Shown piece by piece: positions 1 through 6,640 of a stretch of 6,640 nt of DNA. Location of the stretch: NCBI GenBank assembly GCA_031256575.1, contig JAIRQI010000143.1, forward strand, positions 1-6,640, read 5' to 3'. How positions within the stretch are numbered: position 1 is the first letter of the stretch; the number at the start of each line of letters is the position of its first letter. The DNA is from Coriobacteriales bacterium (lineage in GTDB: Bacteria; Actinomycetota; Coriobacteriia; Coriobacteriales; UBA8131). A program made the translations under genes and the position numbers. The notes under the pieces are model-generated. The model did no database searches and was not told where the DNA came from. It saw nothing but the letters and a program-made list of their open reading frames with translations.

Positions 1-1479
1 AAAATCCAACAGCAGGGCAAGACCAAGAAGACTGGTACTAAGACCCGGTTCTGGGCAGACCCCGATATCTTTGAGACTGTTGTCTACGATCATGATACGG
101 TGGCTGCGCGGCTGAGAGAAATGGCCTTCCTAAACAAGAACATCAAGATTATCTTCAACGATGAGCGGATAGCTGTTGCTGACAACGGCACTCCAGCAGG
201 CCAAACACACACCGAGATCTTCCAGTACAGCGGGGGGATTATCGATTTTGTCAAATACGTCAATGAAGGCAAGAATGTACTGCCTGGTTTATCCAAGCCG
301 ATTTACTTCTCCGCAACCCAAGAAAGCGTTGGCGAGATTGAGTTCGCCTTGCAGTGGAACGACACCCATTATGAGACCACCTTGGCTTTTGCCAATAACA
401 TTCACACCACAGAAGGCGGCACCCATCTGGAGGGATTCAAAAACGGCATCACTCGGGTCATCAACGACTACGCCCGTAAGAACAGCATGTTGAAGGAGAA
501 AGAAGACAACATGGTTGGCGAGGATGTGCGGGCTGGTTTAGCTTGCATTATCTCTGTCAAGTTACGGGACCCTCAGTTTGAGGGGCAGACTAAGACCAAG
601 CTGGGTAATACCGAGATTCGCAGCTTGGCTCAGACGGTGGTCATGCAAGGCCTGGCGGAGTATATGGAGGAGCATCCCAACCCGGCTCGGGCAATCGTTA
701 ACAAGGCCCTGGACGAAAAACGGGTGCGGGAAGCCGTGAACAAGCTGAAGCAGACCGCCCGCAAACAAAAAGAGACCTCACTGCCTGGCAAGCTGGCCGA
801 CTGCTCGCTGAAAGACCCAGAGCTGACGGAGATATATATAGTAGAGGGAGACTCAGCCGGTGGCTCTGCCAAGCAGGCCCGGGAGCGCTCTTTTCAAGCG
901 ATATTGCCTCTGCGCGGTAAGATATTAAACATCGAACGGGCCAATCTGCACCGTTCGCTGTCATCAGAGGCCATCAACACCCTGATTACCGCGTTAGGCA
1001 CAGGTATCGGCGAAGACTTTGATATCGAAAAGGCCCGCTACCACAAAGTGATTATCATGACCGATGCCGATGTCGACGGCGCCCACATCCGTACCTTGCT
1101 CTTGACTTTCTTCTTCCGCTTTATGCCGGAGATGATTGAGCAAGGGTTTATCTACATCGCTCAGCCACCTCTCTACCGCCTCAGTGTCGGACGCAAGCAC
1201 GAGTACATCTACCGTGAAGAGCACCTAAAAAAGCGTCTGGCTGAACTGGACGGCGACACTAAGTACACCATCCAGCGCTACAAAGGCCTCGGCGAGATGG
1301 ACCCAGAGCAGCTTTGGGAGACAACCATGGAGCCGACCAACCGAACCCTTCTGCAAATCACGATGGATGATGCGCTGTATGCTGAGAAGGTGGTCAGCGA
1401 CCTGATGGGCGATGCTGTAGAACCGCGCCGGGAGTTTATCCAACGTCATGCCAAAGATGTCCGTTTCTTAGATATCTAG
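1..1479 (+). CDS. gyrB: DNA gyrase subunit B, C-terminal part (5' end outside window)
   Basis: GyrB is the ATPase and Toprim subunit of the A2B2 type IIA topoisomerase that drives negative supercoiling. The reading frame is open from base 1, so the gene is cut by the window edge; 492 codons are present. The first ~200 codons are the end of the ATPase/transducer region, including the QTK loop that senses ATP gamma-phosphate (586-594, in PQFEGQTKTKLGN). The Toprim domain follows: EGDSAGGSA with the catalytic Glu at 844-846, then TDADVDGAH with the metal-binding Asp codons at 1063, 1069 and 1075. RYKGLGEM lies at 1276-1299, and the protein ends in a typical FIQRHAKDVRFLDI tail. No E. coli-type insertion follows the Toprim Asp motif, so this is the shorter ~640-residue class; about 145-150 N-terminal residues are missing. 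The adjacent GyrA carries a GyrA box, so GyrB is preferred over ParE. The GTG at 100 is internal, not the start. Confidence 0.97.
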   Translation, partial: KIQQQGKTKKTGTKTRFWADPDIFETVVYDHDTVAARLREMAFLNKNIKIIFNDERIAVADNGTPAGQTHTEIFQYSGGIIDFVKYVNEGKNVLPGLSKPIYFSATQESVGEIEFALQWNDTHYETTLAFANNIHTTEGGTHLEGFKNGITRVINDYARKNSMLKEKEDNMVGEDVRAGLACIISVKLRDPQFEGQTKTKLGNTEIRSLAQTVVMQGLAEYMEEHPNPARAIVNKALDEKRVREAVNKLKQTARKQKETSLPGKLADCSLKDPELTEIYIVEGDSAGGSAKQARERSFQAILPLRGKILNIERANLHRSLSSEAINTLITALGTGIGEDFDIEKARYHKVIIMTDADVDGAHIRTLLLTFFFRFMPEMIEQGFIYIAQPPLYRLSVGRKHEYIYREEHLKKRLAELDGDTKYTIQRYKGLGEMDPEQLWETTMEPTNRTLLQITMDDALYAEKVVSDLMGDAVEPRREFIQRHAKDVRFLDI

Positions 1480-1681
1480 TAAAGATATCTAGCAGAAGCG
1501 CGTATAGGTCTAGCACCACCAAGGTAGTTAATAAAAGTGAAATGTATACATCAAGCCAGTTGTACTCAGTGTGACCCTGCCTGAAGCAAGCGTGCAGTAT
1601 AAGCGCAGAGTATCAACTATGTGGATGAGCGCCGGCCAACGCTAACAAGCAGGGGTCGGCGATATCGAAAGAAGGAACTGA
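1480..1681. other. gyrB-gyrA intergenic spacer
   Basis: This 202-bp non-coding gap is long for a gyrB-gyrA pair. It contains a second copy of AGATATCTAG (1483-1492), which repeats the sequence spanning the gyrB stop (1470-1479), and a 10-bp perfect palindrome, ATGTATACAT (1542-1551). A short AGCG/CGCT inverted repeat occurs around 1628-1643. I looked for a sigma70-type promoter: TATACA (1545-1550) and TATAAG (1598-1603) resemble -10 boxes, but neither has a reasonable -35 at 16-18 bp. No stem followed by a T-tract is present, so read-through from gyrB is plausible. A separate gyrA promoter cannot be excluded. Confidence 0.6.
1671..1676 (+). promoter_or_regulatory. gyrA ribosome binding site
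   Basis: GAAGGA lies 5 nt before the ATG at 1682. It is a reasonable Shine-Dalgarno match and supports that ATG as the gyrA start. The spacing is at the short end of the normal range. Confidence 0.7.
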
Positions 1682-4603
1682 ATGGCCGATAATATCACCC
1701 AAAGCATGGACCTTTCTGGCAGTCAGATTGAGCCTGCCGAGATTTCCCGCGAGATGCGCTCCAGCTTTTTGGAATACTCGATGAGCGTTATCGTGGCGCG
1801 GGCCTTGCCAGATGTTCGCGATGGTTTGAAACCTGTGCATCGGCGGATACTTTATGCCATGAACGAGAGCGGCATCACACCCGGCCGCCCACATAAGAAA
1901 TCAGCCTGGGCAGTCGGCGAGGTCTTAGGTAAATACCATCCCCATGGCGATGCTGCGGTCTATGACACGATGGTTCGCATGGCCCAGGATTTCTCGATGC
2001 GGGTGCCCTTAATCGATGGCCACGGAAACTTTGGCTCGGTGGACGGTGACTCGGCAGCGCACATGCGCTACACCGAGGCCCGCCTCCAGCGTGTGGCTAT
2101 GGAGCTGCTCCGCGACCTGGACAAAGACACCGTTGATTTTCAGCCGAACTACGACGAATCCCTGACCGAACCCAGCGTTCTGCCAGCACGTTTTCCGAAC
2201 CTGCTGACCAACGGCTCCCAAGGAATCGCCGTCGGGATGGCTACGAATATCCCGCCGCACAACCTGGGCGAGCTGATTGATGCGGTGGACATCCTGCTGG
2301 AGCGGCCAGATGCGACTATCGAAGAGCTGATGCAGGTCCTGCCAGGCCCGGACTTTCCAACCGGGGCATTAGTGATGGGCAAGCAGGGCATTCGCGACTA
2401 TTTCATGACGGGTCGAGGTTCGTTGATTCTCAGAGCCAGAGCCCGACTGGAGAAGACCTCCAGCGGTCGCGACCGGATTATCTTTGACGAACTGCCCTAT
2501 ATGGTGAACAAGGCCAAGCTGGAAGAAAAACTGGAAGAACTGAGGCGCGACAAAAAGCTCCCGGATGTCGCATTGGTGCGTGACGAGAGCGACCGCAAGG
2601 GTATGCGCCTGATGGTAGAACTGCGTCCGGGTGCAATACCCCAGGTCTCCTTAAACCAAATCTACAAACACACCCAGGCCCAAAACAGTTTCGGTGTGAT
2701 TATGCTGGCACTGGTCGACGGGGTGCCGCGGACCTTGAACATCAAAGAGGCGTTGACCTACTACATCAAGCACCAAGAAGAGGTGGTTGTTCGGCGCACC
2801 CGCTTTGATTTGAAGAAAGCCGAGGAGCGGGCCCATATTTTGGCCGGGCTGATGATTGCCTTAGAGAACATCGACGAGGTGATTGCCATCATCCGGGCCT
2901 CGCAAGACGACAGTGAAGCCAAGGTCGCCCTGATGGACCGCTTTGGTCTAAGCGAGCCTCAGACCGAAGCCATTTTAGAGATGCGCCTGCGCCGCCTGAC
3001 CGGCCTGGAGCGGGAGAAACTAGAGAACGAGCTGGACGAGCTATTGGATAAGATTGCCTGGTATCGGCAGGTATTGAGCGATAACAACCTGGTACATCAG
3101 ATAATCAAAGAAGAGCTAGACGAAATCAAGCAGCGCTACGCTACCCCGCGCCGTACCGAGCTGGCGGCAGACGCCAAAGACTTGGAGGTCGAAGACCTGA
3201 TTGCCGAAGAGGACATGGTGGTCACCATCACCCGCAGCGGCTACGTCAAACGGCTACCAGTCGCCACCTACCGCCAACAGAAGCGCGGCGGCAAAGGCCT
3301 GCAGGGAGTAAACCTGAAAGACGATGACTTTGTCGAGAACCTGTTCATTGCCAGCACTCACGACTACATGCTGTTCTTCTCCACACGTGGAAAAGTCTAC
3401 CGGTTGAAGGTGCACGAGTTGCCTGTTGGCAGCCGCACCGCTCGCGGTAGTGCGGTGGTCAACCTGCTACCCTTCGAGGCCGGCGAGAAAATTGCTGCGG
3501 TCATCGCTACCAAGGATTTTCCGGCTGATGAATACCTGCTCTTCGCAACCGAGAGCGGCATGGTCAAGAAAACAGCGATGAACGCCTACACCAATACCCG
3601 GGCCAACGGACTGATAGCCATTAACCTGCGCAGCGACGATGCTCTGATTGCCGTGCGGCGGGTCAAACTTGGGGAGAAGGTCGTGATGGTTTCCAGTGAT
3701 GGTAAGGCCATCCGCTTCGATGCCTCAGAGATACGGGCGATGGGCCGCGATACCAGCGGGGTGATTGGCATGAAACCAGGGCCAGAGGCACGGGTGCTGG
3801 GCATGGAGATTGCTCCGCCACATAGCGACCTTTTTGTAATCACCGAAAATGGATATGGCAAGCGCACGCCGATTGAGGAATATACCGAGCACCACCGGGG
3901 CGGCCAAGGCATCGCTACGATTGCCATGACCGAGAAGAAAGGCCGTCTGGCTGGCATGAAGATTGTTTTACCTGGTCACGAGCTGATGATTGTCTCGGAG
4001 GAAGGCGTGGTGATTCGGGTCAAGGCCACCGATGTCTCCCAGCAGGGGCGAGCCACCCAAGGTGTCAAGGTGATGAACGTCTCAGACACGGACCGGGTCT
4101 GCGCTGTAGCCCGGGTAATCGGAACCAAGAAGATGGCCAACACTGGGGCCTTAGAGACTGCCGAGAGCGATTTTGACGAGTCAGAAGAGGGCAACAATGG
4201 CGATGGTAACGGCGACGAGAATGGCGATGTCGGCGAGTACGGCGGCGAGAACGACGCGGGCGACGCGGGCGGCGGCGAAAATGGCGCGAGCGGCGAGTAC
4301 GGCGGCGAGAATGACGCAGGCGGCTTCAATGGGGCAAGCGGCGAGAACGGTAACAGCACCAGCGACGACCTGATTGAACAGCTGGAGCGGCAAGCCTTTG
4401 CTACAGACGAGTCGAGCGAGCAAAACGAACAGACCGAGCGCACAGGCGAGCAAGCCAGCTTGTTCTCCGAGAGCCCTCAAGCACAGGCTAAGCCCTGGCA
4501 GGAAGATTTAGACGAACCTGACCGCTGGGGTGACGGCTTGGACGAAGACACTGACTGGACAGTAGACGGCCTGGCCGAAGAGGCGAGCTCAGAAGATGAC
4601 TAG
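1682..4603 (+). CDS. gyrA: DNA gyrase subunit A with long acidic C-terminal tail
   Basis: GyrA is the DNA cleavage-religation and wrapping subunit of gyrase, partnering the upstream GyrB. The winged-helix/tower core has the QRDR ([13 protein letters not shown] near residues 83-95) and catalytic Tyr130 (codon 2069-2071, in HMRYTEARL), equivalent to E. coli Tyr122. The DNA-gate coiled-coil region ([10 protein letters not shown] near 440) follows. The C-terminal domain has six recognisable beta-pinwheel blades from about residue 515 to 815, the first carrying the GyrA box QKRGGKG (residues 533-539, 3278-3298); this separates GyrA from ParC. At 973 residues it exceeds the usual ~800-880 because of a ~150-residue acidic tail. 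Residues at E. coli quinolone positions 83, 106 and 119 are Ala, His and His. The ATG has a good SD, and no earlier in-frame start fits the family. The stop overlaps the next gene by 8 nt. Confidence 0.98.
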   Translation: MADNITQSMDLSGSQIEPAEISREMRSSFLEYSMSVIVARALPDVRDGLKPVHRRILYAMNESGITPGRPHKKSAWAVGEVLGKYHPHGDAAVYDTMVRMAQDFSMRVPLIDGHGNFGSVDGDSAAHMRYTEARLQRVAMELLRDLDKDTVDFQPNYDESLTEPSVLPARFPNLLTNGSQGIAVGMATNIPPHNLGELIDAVDILLERPDATIEELMQVLPGPDFPTGALVMGKQGIRDYFMTGRGSLILRARARLEKTSSGRDRIIFDELPYMVNKAKLEEKLEELRRDKKLPDVALVRDESDRKGMRLMVELRPGAIPQVSLNQIYKHTQAQNSFGVIMLALVDGVPRTLNIKEALTYYIKHQEEVVVRRTRFDLKKAEERAHILAGLMIALENIDEVIAIIRASQDDSEAKVALMDRFGLSEPQTEAILEMRLRRLTGLEREKLENELDELLDKIAWYRQVLSDNNLVHQIIKEELDEIKQRYATPRRTELAADAKDLEVEDLIAEEDMVVTITRSGYVKRLPVATYRQQKRGGKGLQGVNLKDDDFVENLFIASTHDYMLFFSTRGKVYRLKVHELPVGSRTARGSAVVNLLPFEAGEKIAAVIATKDFPADEYLLFATESGMVKKTAMNAYTNTRANGLIAINLRSDDALIAVRRVKLGEKVVMVSSDGKAIRFDASEIRAMGRDTSGVIGMKPGPEARVLGMEIAPPHSDLFVITENGYGKRTPIEEYTEHHRGGQGIATIAMTEKKGRLAGMKIVLPGHELMIVSEEGVVIRVKATDVSQQGRATQGVKVMNVSDTDRVCAVARVIGTKKMANTGALETAESDFDESEEGNNGDGNGDENGDVGEYGGENDAGDAGGGENGASGEYGGENDAGGFNGASGENGNSTSDDLIEQLERQAFATDESSEQNEQTERTGEQASLFSESPQAQAKPWQEDLDEPDRWGDGLDEDTDWTVDGLAEEASSEDD
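4142..4600 (+). other. GyrA acidic low-complexity C-terminal tail
   Basis: This stretch encodes residues ~821-973, beyond the sixth pinwheel blade. By hand count it has about 47 Asp/Glu against 4 Lys/Arg. The first half (~830-895) is Gly/Asn/Asp/Glu-rich with imperfect repeats of [10 protein letters not shown] and NGASGE. The second half has a predicted short helix ([10 protein letters not shown]) and Trp-containing acidic segments ([23 protein letters not shown]). E. coli GyrA also ends in an acidic tail (about 34 residues) that is known to modulate wrapping and supercoiling. An analogous regulatory role here is inference. The frame is intact through to the stop. Confidence 0.85.
4201..4320 (+). 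repeat. 60-bp in-frame tandem duplication in gyrA tail
   Basis: Two adjacent 60-bp units (4201-4260 and 4261-4320) align without gaps. Their right halves are nearly identical: a 20-nt block at 4231-4250 recurs exactly at 4291-4310, and the following 12 nt differ at only two positions. The left halves are more diverged. A further degenerate copy of the NGASGE coding segment begins near 4328, 48 nt after its counterpart near 4280. The unit is a multiple of three, so copy-number change would keep the frame. Confidence 0.8.
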
Positions 4604-5267
4604 AACACCAATAGCCCGCTCAGTCTTGCTTTTCGACTTAGACGGTACCGTACTAGATACCAAGGACCTGATTTTAGCTTCTTACCACTACGCCTGTGAC
4701 CAGGTCTTAGGCTATCGCCTGCCCGACGAGCCCTTGCTGGAGATGGTCGGTGTTCCGCTGCCTGAGCAGATGTACAAACTGGCTCCAGAAGAGCACGCCG
4801 AAGCGATGGTCAAGGCTTATCGCCAACACAACGCCGAGGCTCACGACCGATACATCAACTACTTTCCTCAGACCCGCGAGACCTTAGAGACCTTCGCTGA
4901 GGCTGGTTGGCGGATGGCAATCGTTACTTCCAAGCGCAACGAGTCAGCCCGCCAGGGCTTGGACAGCTTCGCTCTGGCAGGCTTCTTTGAGATGATAATC
5001 GGCTTCGATGATACTGATAAACACAAGCCGGACCCGACTCCCTTGCTATTGGCTGCAGAACGTTTTGCTGTGCAAACCTCCGACTGTGTCTATACCGGCG
5101 ACAGCCCCTACGACATGCAGGCGGCAACAGCCGCAGAAATCTTCGCAGTCGGTGCGACCTGGGGATTCTTTACCCCAGAGAGGCTGCTAGAGGCTGGAGC
5201 CAAGTTACTTGTGGATAAAATCGCCGACCTGCCTACCGCCCTCAGCTTCATTCAGCTGAAAAGATAG
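4596..5267 (+). CDS. HAD-superfamily phosphatase, PpaX/Gph-like
   Basis: This 223-residue protein is a cytosolic haloacid dehalogenase-type phosphatase. Motif I is [10 protein letters not shown] with nucleophile Asp14 and acid/base Asp16; motif II is Thr111 in IVTSKRN; motif III is Lys144 in KHKPDP; motif IV is TGDSPYD with Asp169 and Asp173. A helical cap lies between motifs I and II (about residues 20-95). The [13 protein letters not shown] stretch and the [10 protein letters not shown] segment resemble the HPr-Ser-P pyrophosphatase PpaX, but phosphoglycolate phosphatase (Gph) is equally possible; the substrate cannot be read from sequence. Length is normal for the family. Its ATG lies inside the last codons of gyrA (8-nt overlap), with GAAGAGG (4577-4583) 12 nt upstream as a weak SD, so it is probably translated by coupling to gyrA. 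No alternative start leaves motif I with its usual N-terminal strand. Confidence 0.88.
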   Translation: MTRTPIARSVLLFDLDGTVLDTKDLILASYHYACDQVLGYRLPDEPLLEMVGVPLPEQMYKLAPEEHAEAMVKAYRQHNAEAHDRYINYFPQTRETLETFAEAGWRMAIVTSKRNESARQGLDSFALAGFFEMIIGFDDTDKHKPDPTPLLLAAERFAVQTSDCVYTGDSPYDMQAATAAEIFAVGATWGFFTPERLLEAGAKLLVDKIADLPTALSFIQLKR

Positions 5268-5470
5268 GTGCAAGGCACGAGACGTTTCAGAACTGCTAAG
5301 CGTAAAGGGATAGGCTTGGCTGGCTGGCTAGCTGACAGACAGACAGGTATCAAACCAGCCGGGCGCAGCCGAGCAGGATTTGCTGGCAATCAGTTGTAGC
5401 CACACAATCCTTAAGCAAGCCAGTCATTTACCGATAGTCTTGGTTGGCAGAAGCCGCAGCCGCGCAGGCT
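5268..5470. other. convergent intergenic region, HAD phosphatase / UroD-like
   Basis: This 203-bp gap lies between convergent genes. It contains two tetranucleotide tracts, TGGC x3 (5317-5328) and GACA x3 (5334-5345), six bases apart. It also contains a possible plus-strand hairpin (listed separately) and a GAAGCC/GGCTTC inverted repeat (5450-5455 with 5467-5472) overlapping the UroD-like stop codon. None is followed by a T-run, so no standard intrinsic terminator is visible in either direction. I recognise no RNA gene here. Confidence 0.55.
5314..5364 (+). terminator. possible 3' hairpin after the gyrA-HAD transcript (weak)
   Basis: GCTTGGCTGG (5314-5323) can pair with CCAGCCGGGC (5355-5364) in the plus-strand RNA, giving ten pairs including two G-U pairs around a 31-nt loop. 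It begins about 46 nt after the HAD stop. There is no downstream U-tract, so it could be a factor-dependent 3' end or chance pairing. Confidence 0.25.
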
Positions 5471-6640
5471 TCAAGCCAAATAGGCGTATCCAGACTTCTG
5501 AAGCCAGCTGAAGCTATAACCTTCAGGGTTATGGGAGATTTTCTGCTGCAGAAAGTCAGCAAAGGATTTCTGCTCCGGCATCACAAAAGGCGATTCTGCC
5601 GTAGCTTCCGGAGCACCATAAATACGCACAGCTGCTACTGCTGCTTGAATATTCATGAGCGGTGTCTGGGGGTTGATATTGTTAAAGAAGAAGGTCATCG
5701 GGGTCAGGCCCTTTTTGCCGACCAAGACATAGTGCTTGATGCGCCTGACAATCTCCTCGATGCTACCTGTTTCCAGCAAGGTGCTGTCCAGGCCGAGCGT
5801 CAGGGGCAGGTTATAACGGTCGGCGTATCCCCTGAAAGGCTCCGGCCCGATGTTGCTGACGTCCGGGTCAAAGACCGTCAGGCTTGAACTGAGGCGGATA
5901 GCTAAGGCCATCAGGCGCTCTAAGTCAAAACCCTTCAAATAGGAATAGCCCCAGATGCCAGCGACAGTTAGCGGTACATTTAAACCAGCAGCAGCTGGGA
6001 TGCGGTAGACATATTCTTCAAATTCTTCCAAGGTATCCAAGCTCACCAGCGGCGGGTTGAACCAGGCATCGGTACAGTTGACTGTAGTCAGGCCAGGCAG
6101 CTCAGCATTCAAAGCCCGAAGTAATGGGCCCAATAGCTTATCAACCAGCCGACCCAGCAGCTGATGAACGAACTCAGGGTTACGCAAGGCCGCTACCAGC
6201 AGTCTATCAAACCCAACAAGGCCACAAGCCAGGCTCCAAGGAGCACAGATGCTCGGAAAACTGTCCAGTCCGGTCAAGTTGGTATAAGCTCGAGTGTATT
6301 CGATAAGGTAAGGATACCGTCCACTTTGTAAGCCGTTGAACCCGATTTTATCCAAATCATCAGGGCCATCAATGAGGGAAGTCGAGCGGTCGAGCTCAGG
6401 CAGCTTGTCCGCAGTAAAAAGCAGCTTGGCGCCCAGCGACTGCAATTCGAAGTTGTACATATCCAGATTGCCGACTATCTGGTCGACACCGGTATACTCC
6501 CAGACTAACAAGGAGCATTCTGCCATGGCCTGGGGGTCGTCACGGTAGAGGTAGTCGTAGGGAAGCTTACAGAGCGTGGGAATGAACTCATTGATTTGAG
6601 CACGCACGGGCACTGCTGCCGGCCAGTTAGCCAGCCCCTG
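5471..6640 (-). CDS. UroD/MtaA-fold family protein, N-terminus outside window
   Basis: The frame is open from the right edge (389 codons plus the TGA at 5471-5473), so the 5' end is missing. The GTG at 6611-6613 is probably not the start, because the conserved first strand of the fold (VPVRAQ) begins there and the frame continues upstream. Family-like features are DPQAMAECSLLVWEYTGVDQI, a DMYNFELQSLGAKLLF segment, APWSLACGL (matching the PFxLA motif), NPEFVHQLL, a TDAW segment and a final PLMNIQAAVAAVRIYG helix. It resembles the uroporphyrinogen-decarboxylase/MtaA-CmuA superfamily, whose members include heme-pathway UroD and corrinoid methyltransferases. True HemE is unlikely because its N-terminal MRQAGRY-type motif is not visible. 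The His-x-Cys metal motif of methyltransferases is replaced by VAGIWGYSY (5939-5965), and the late Cys region by TFFFNNINPQ. Its function is therefore not assigned. It is convergent to the HAD gene and not co-transcribed with gyrase. Confidence 0.8.
   Translation of the reverse strand, partial: QGLANWPAAVPVRAQINEFIPTLCKLPYDYLYRDDPQAMAECSLLVWEYTGVDQIVGNLDMYNFELQSLGAKLLFTADKLPELDRSTSLIDGPDDLDKIGFNGLQSGRYPYLIEYTRAYTNLTGLDSFPSICAPWSLACGLVGFDRLLVAALRNPEFVHQLLGRLVDKLLGPLLRALNAELPGLTTVNCTDAWFNPPLVSLDTLEEFEEYVYRIPAAAGLNVPLTVAGIWGYSYLKGFDLERLMALAIRLSSSLTVFDPDVSNIGPEPFRGYADRYNLPLTLGLDSTLLETGSIEEIVRRIKHYVLVGKKGLTPMTFFFNNINPQTPLMNIQAAVAAVRIYGAPEATAESPFVMPEQKSFADFLQQKISHNPEGYSFSWLQKSGYAYLA

Noticed and set aside
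100..102. GTG as a gyrB start codon
   Set aside because: The frame is open upstream to base 1 and already encodes conserved GyrB residues (TGTKTRFWADPDIF), so the gene is truncated by the window edge.
4201..4350. CRISPR-like or intergenic repeat array
   Set aside because: The units are directly adjacent without unique spacers, are in frame, and encode the gyrA tail.
4173..4373. Plus-strand frame of Ala/Thr/Met/Arg repeats inside gyrA
   Set aside because: It is an out-of-frame shadow of the low-complexity gyrA tail with no family resemblance.
3976..4443. Long minus-strand open frame with Pro/Ser-rich repeats opposite the gyrA tail
   Set aside because: It is the antisense reading of the GGC/GAG-rich repeats in gyrA. 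It has no recognisable domain, and the plus-strand frame is clearly the coding one.
1..4603. Topoisomerase IV (parE/parC) instead of gyrase
   Set aside because: The A subunit has a canonical GyrA box (QKRGGKG) and six pinwheel blades, which are hallmarks of GyrA rather than ParC.
5515..5533. ATAACC/GGTTAT hairpin as a terminator
   Set aside because: It lies inside the C-terminal coding region of the UroD-like gene, is only six pairs of low GC content, and has no T-tract.
5444..5887. 147-codon plus-strand open frame opposite the UroD-like gene
   Set aside because: It has no recognisable motif, and it lies antisense to a frame with clear UroD-family features that explains the sequence.
6611..6613. 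GTG as the start of the UroD-like gene
   Set aside because: The frame stays open to base 6640, and the family's first conserved strand begins at this point, so the true start should lie outside the window.

Overview
This is a core chromosomal window from a bacterium of moderate GC content, roughly mid-50s percent by eye. It carries four protein genes: the 3' part of gyrB, a complete gyrA, a small HAD-family phosphatase overlapping the end of gyrA, and, convergent on the minus strand, a UroD/MtaA-fold protein that runs off the right edge. I see no mobile element, CRISPR array, tRNA or rRNA.

The organism cannot be named from the sequence. The gyrB-gyrA order, the compact GyrB without the E. 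coli-type insertion, the GyrA QRDR style (Trp-Ala-Val-Gly-Glu before the GKYHPHGD motif, and DGHGNFGS), and a corrinoid-methyltransferase-like UroD paralogue together suggest an anaerobe. Coriobacteriia or another deep Gram-positive lineage is my weak guess.

Layout. Positions 1-1479 hold the GyrB transducer domain, Toprim domain and C-terminus; about 145-150 N-terminal residues (ATPase domain) lie outside the window. A spacer of about 200 bp (1480-1681) contains short palindromes and the gyrA Shine-Dalgarno, but no clear promoter or terminator. Positions 1682-4603 encode a 973-residue GyrA, longer than usual because of a roughly 150-residue acidic, Gly/Asn-rich C-terminal tail that includes a 60-bp tandem duplication. 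Positions 4596-5267 hold a PpaX/Gph-like HAD phosphatase whose ATG overlaps the gyrA stop region by 8 nt, which implies translational coupling. Positions 5268-5470 are a convergent intergenic region with tetranucleotide repeats and a possible hairpin. Positions 5471-6640 (minus) hold a UroD-fold protein lacking the usual zinc-ligand motifs.

GyrB and GyrA form the A2B2 DNA gyrase that introduces negative supercoils. The HAD gene is probably co-expressed with gyrA, but no functional link is evident. The UroD-like gene is a separate transcription unit. I found no undescribed multi-gene system. The points most worth a second look are the GyrA tail, the GyrA residues at quinolone-determining positions, and the metal-site loss in the UroD-like protein.
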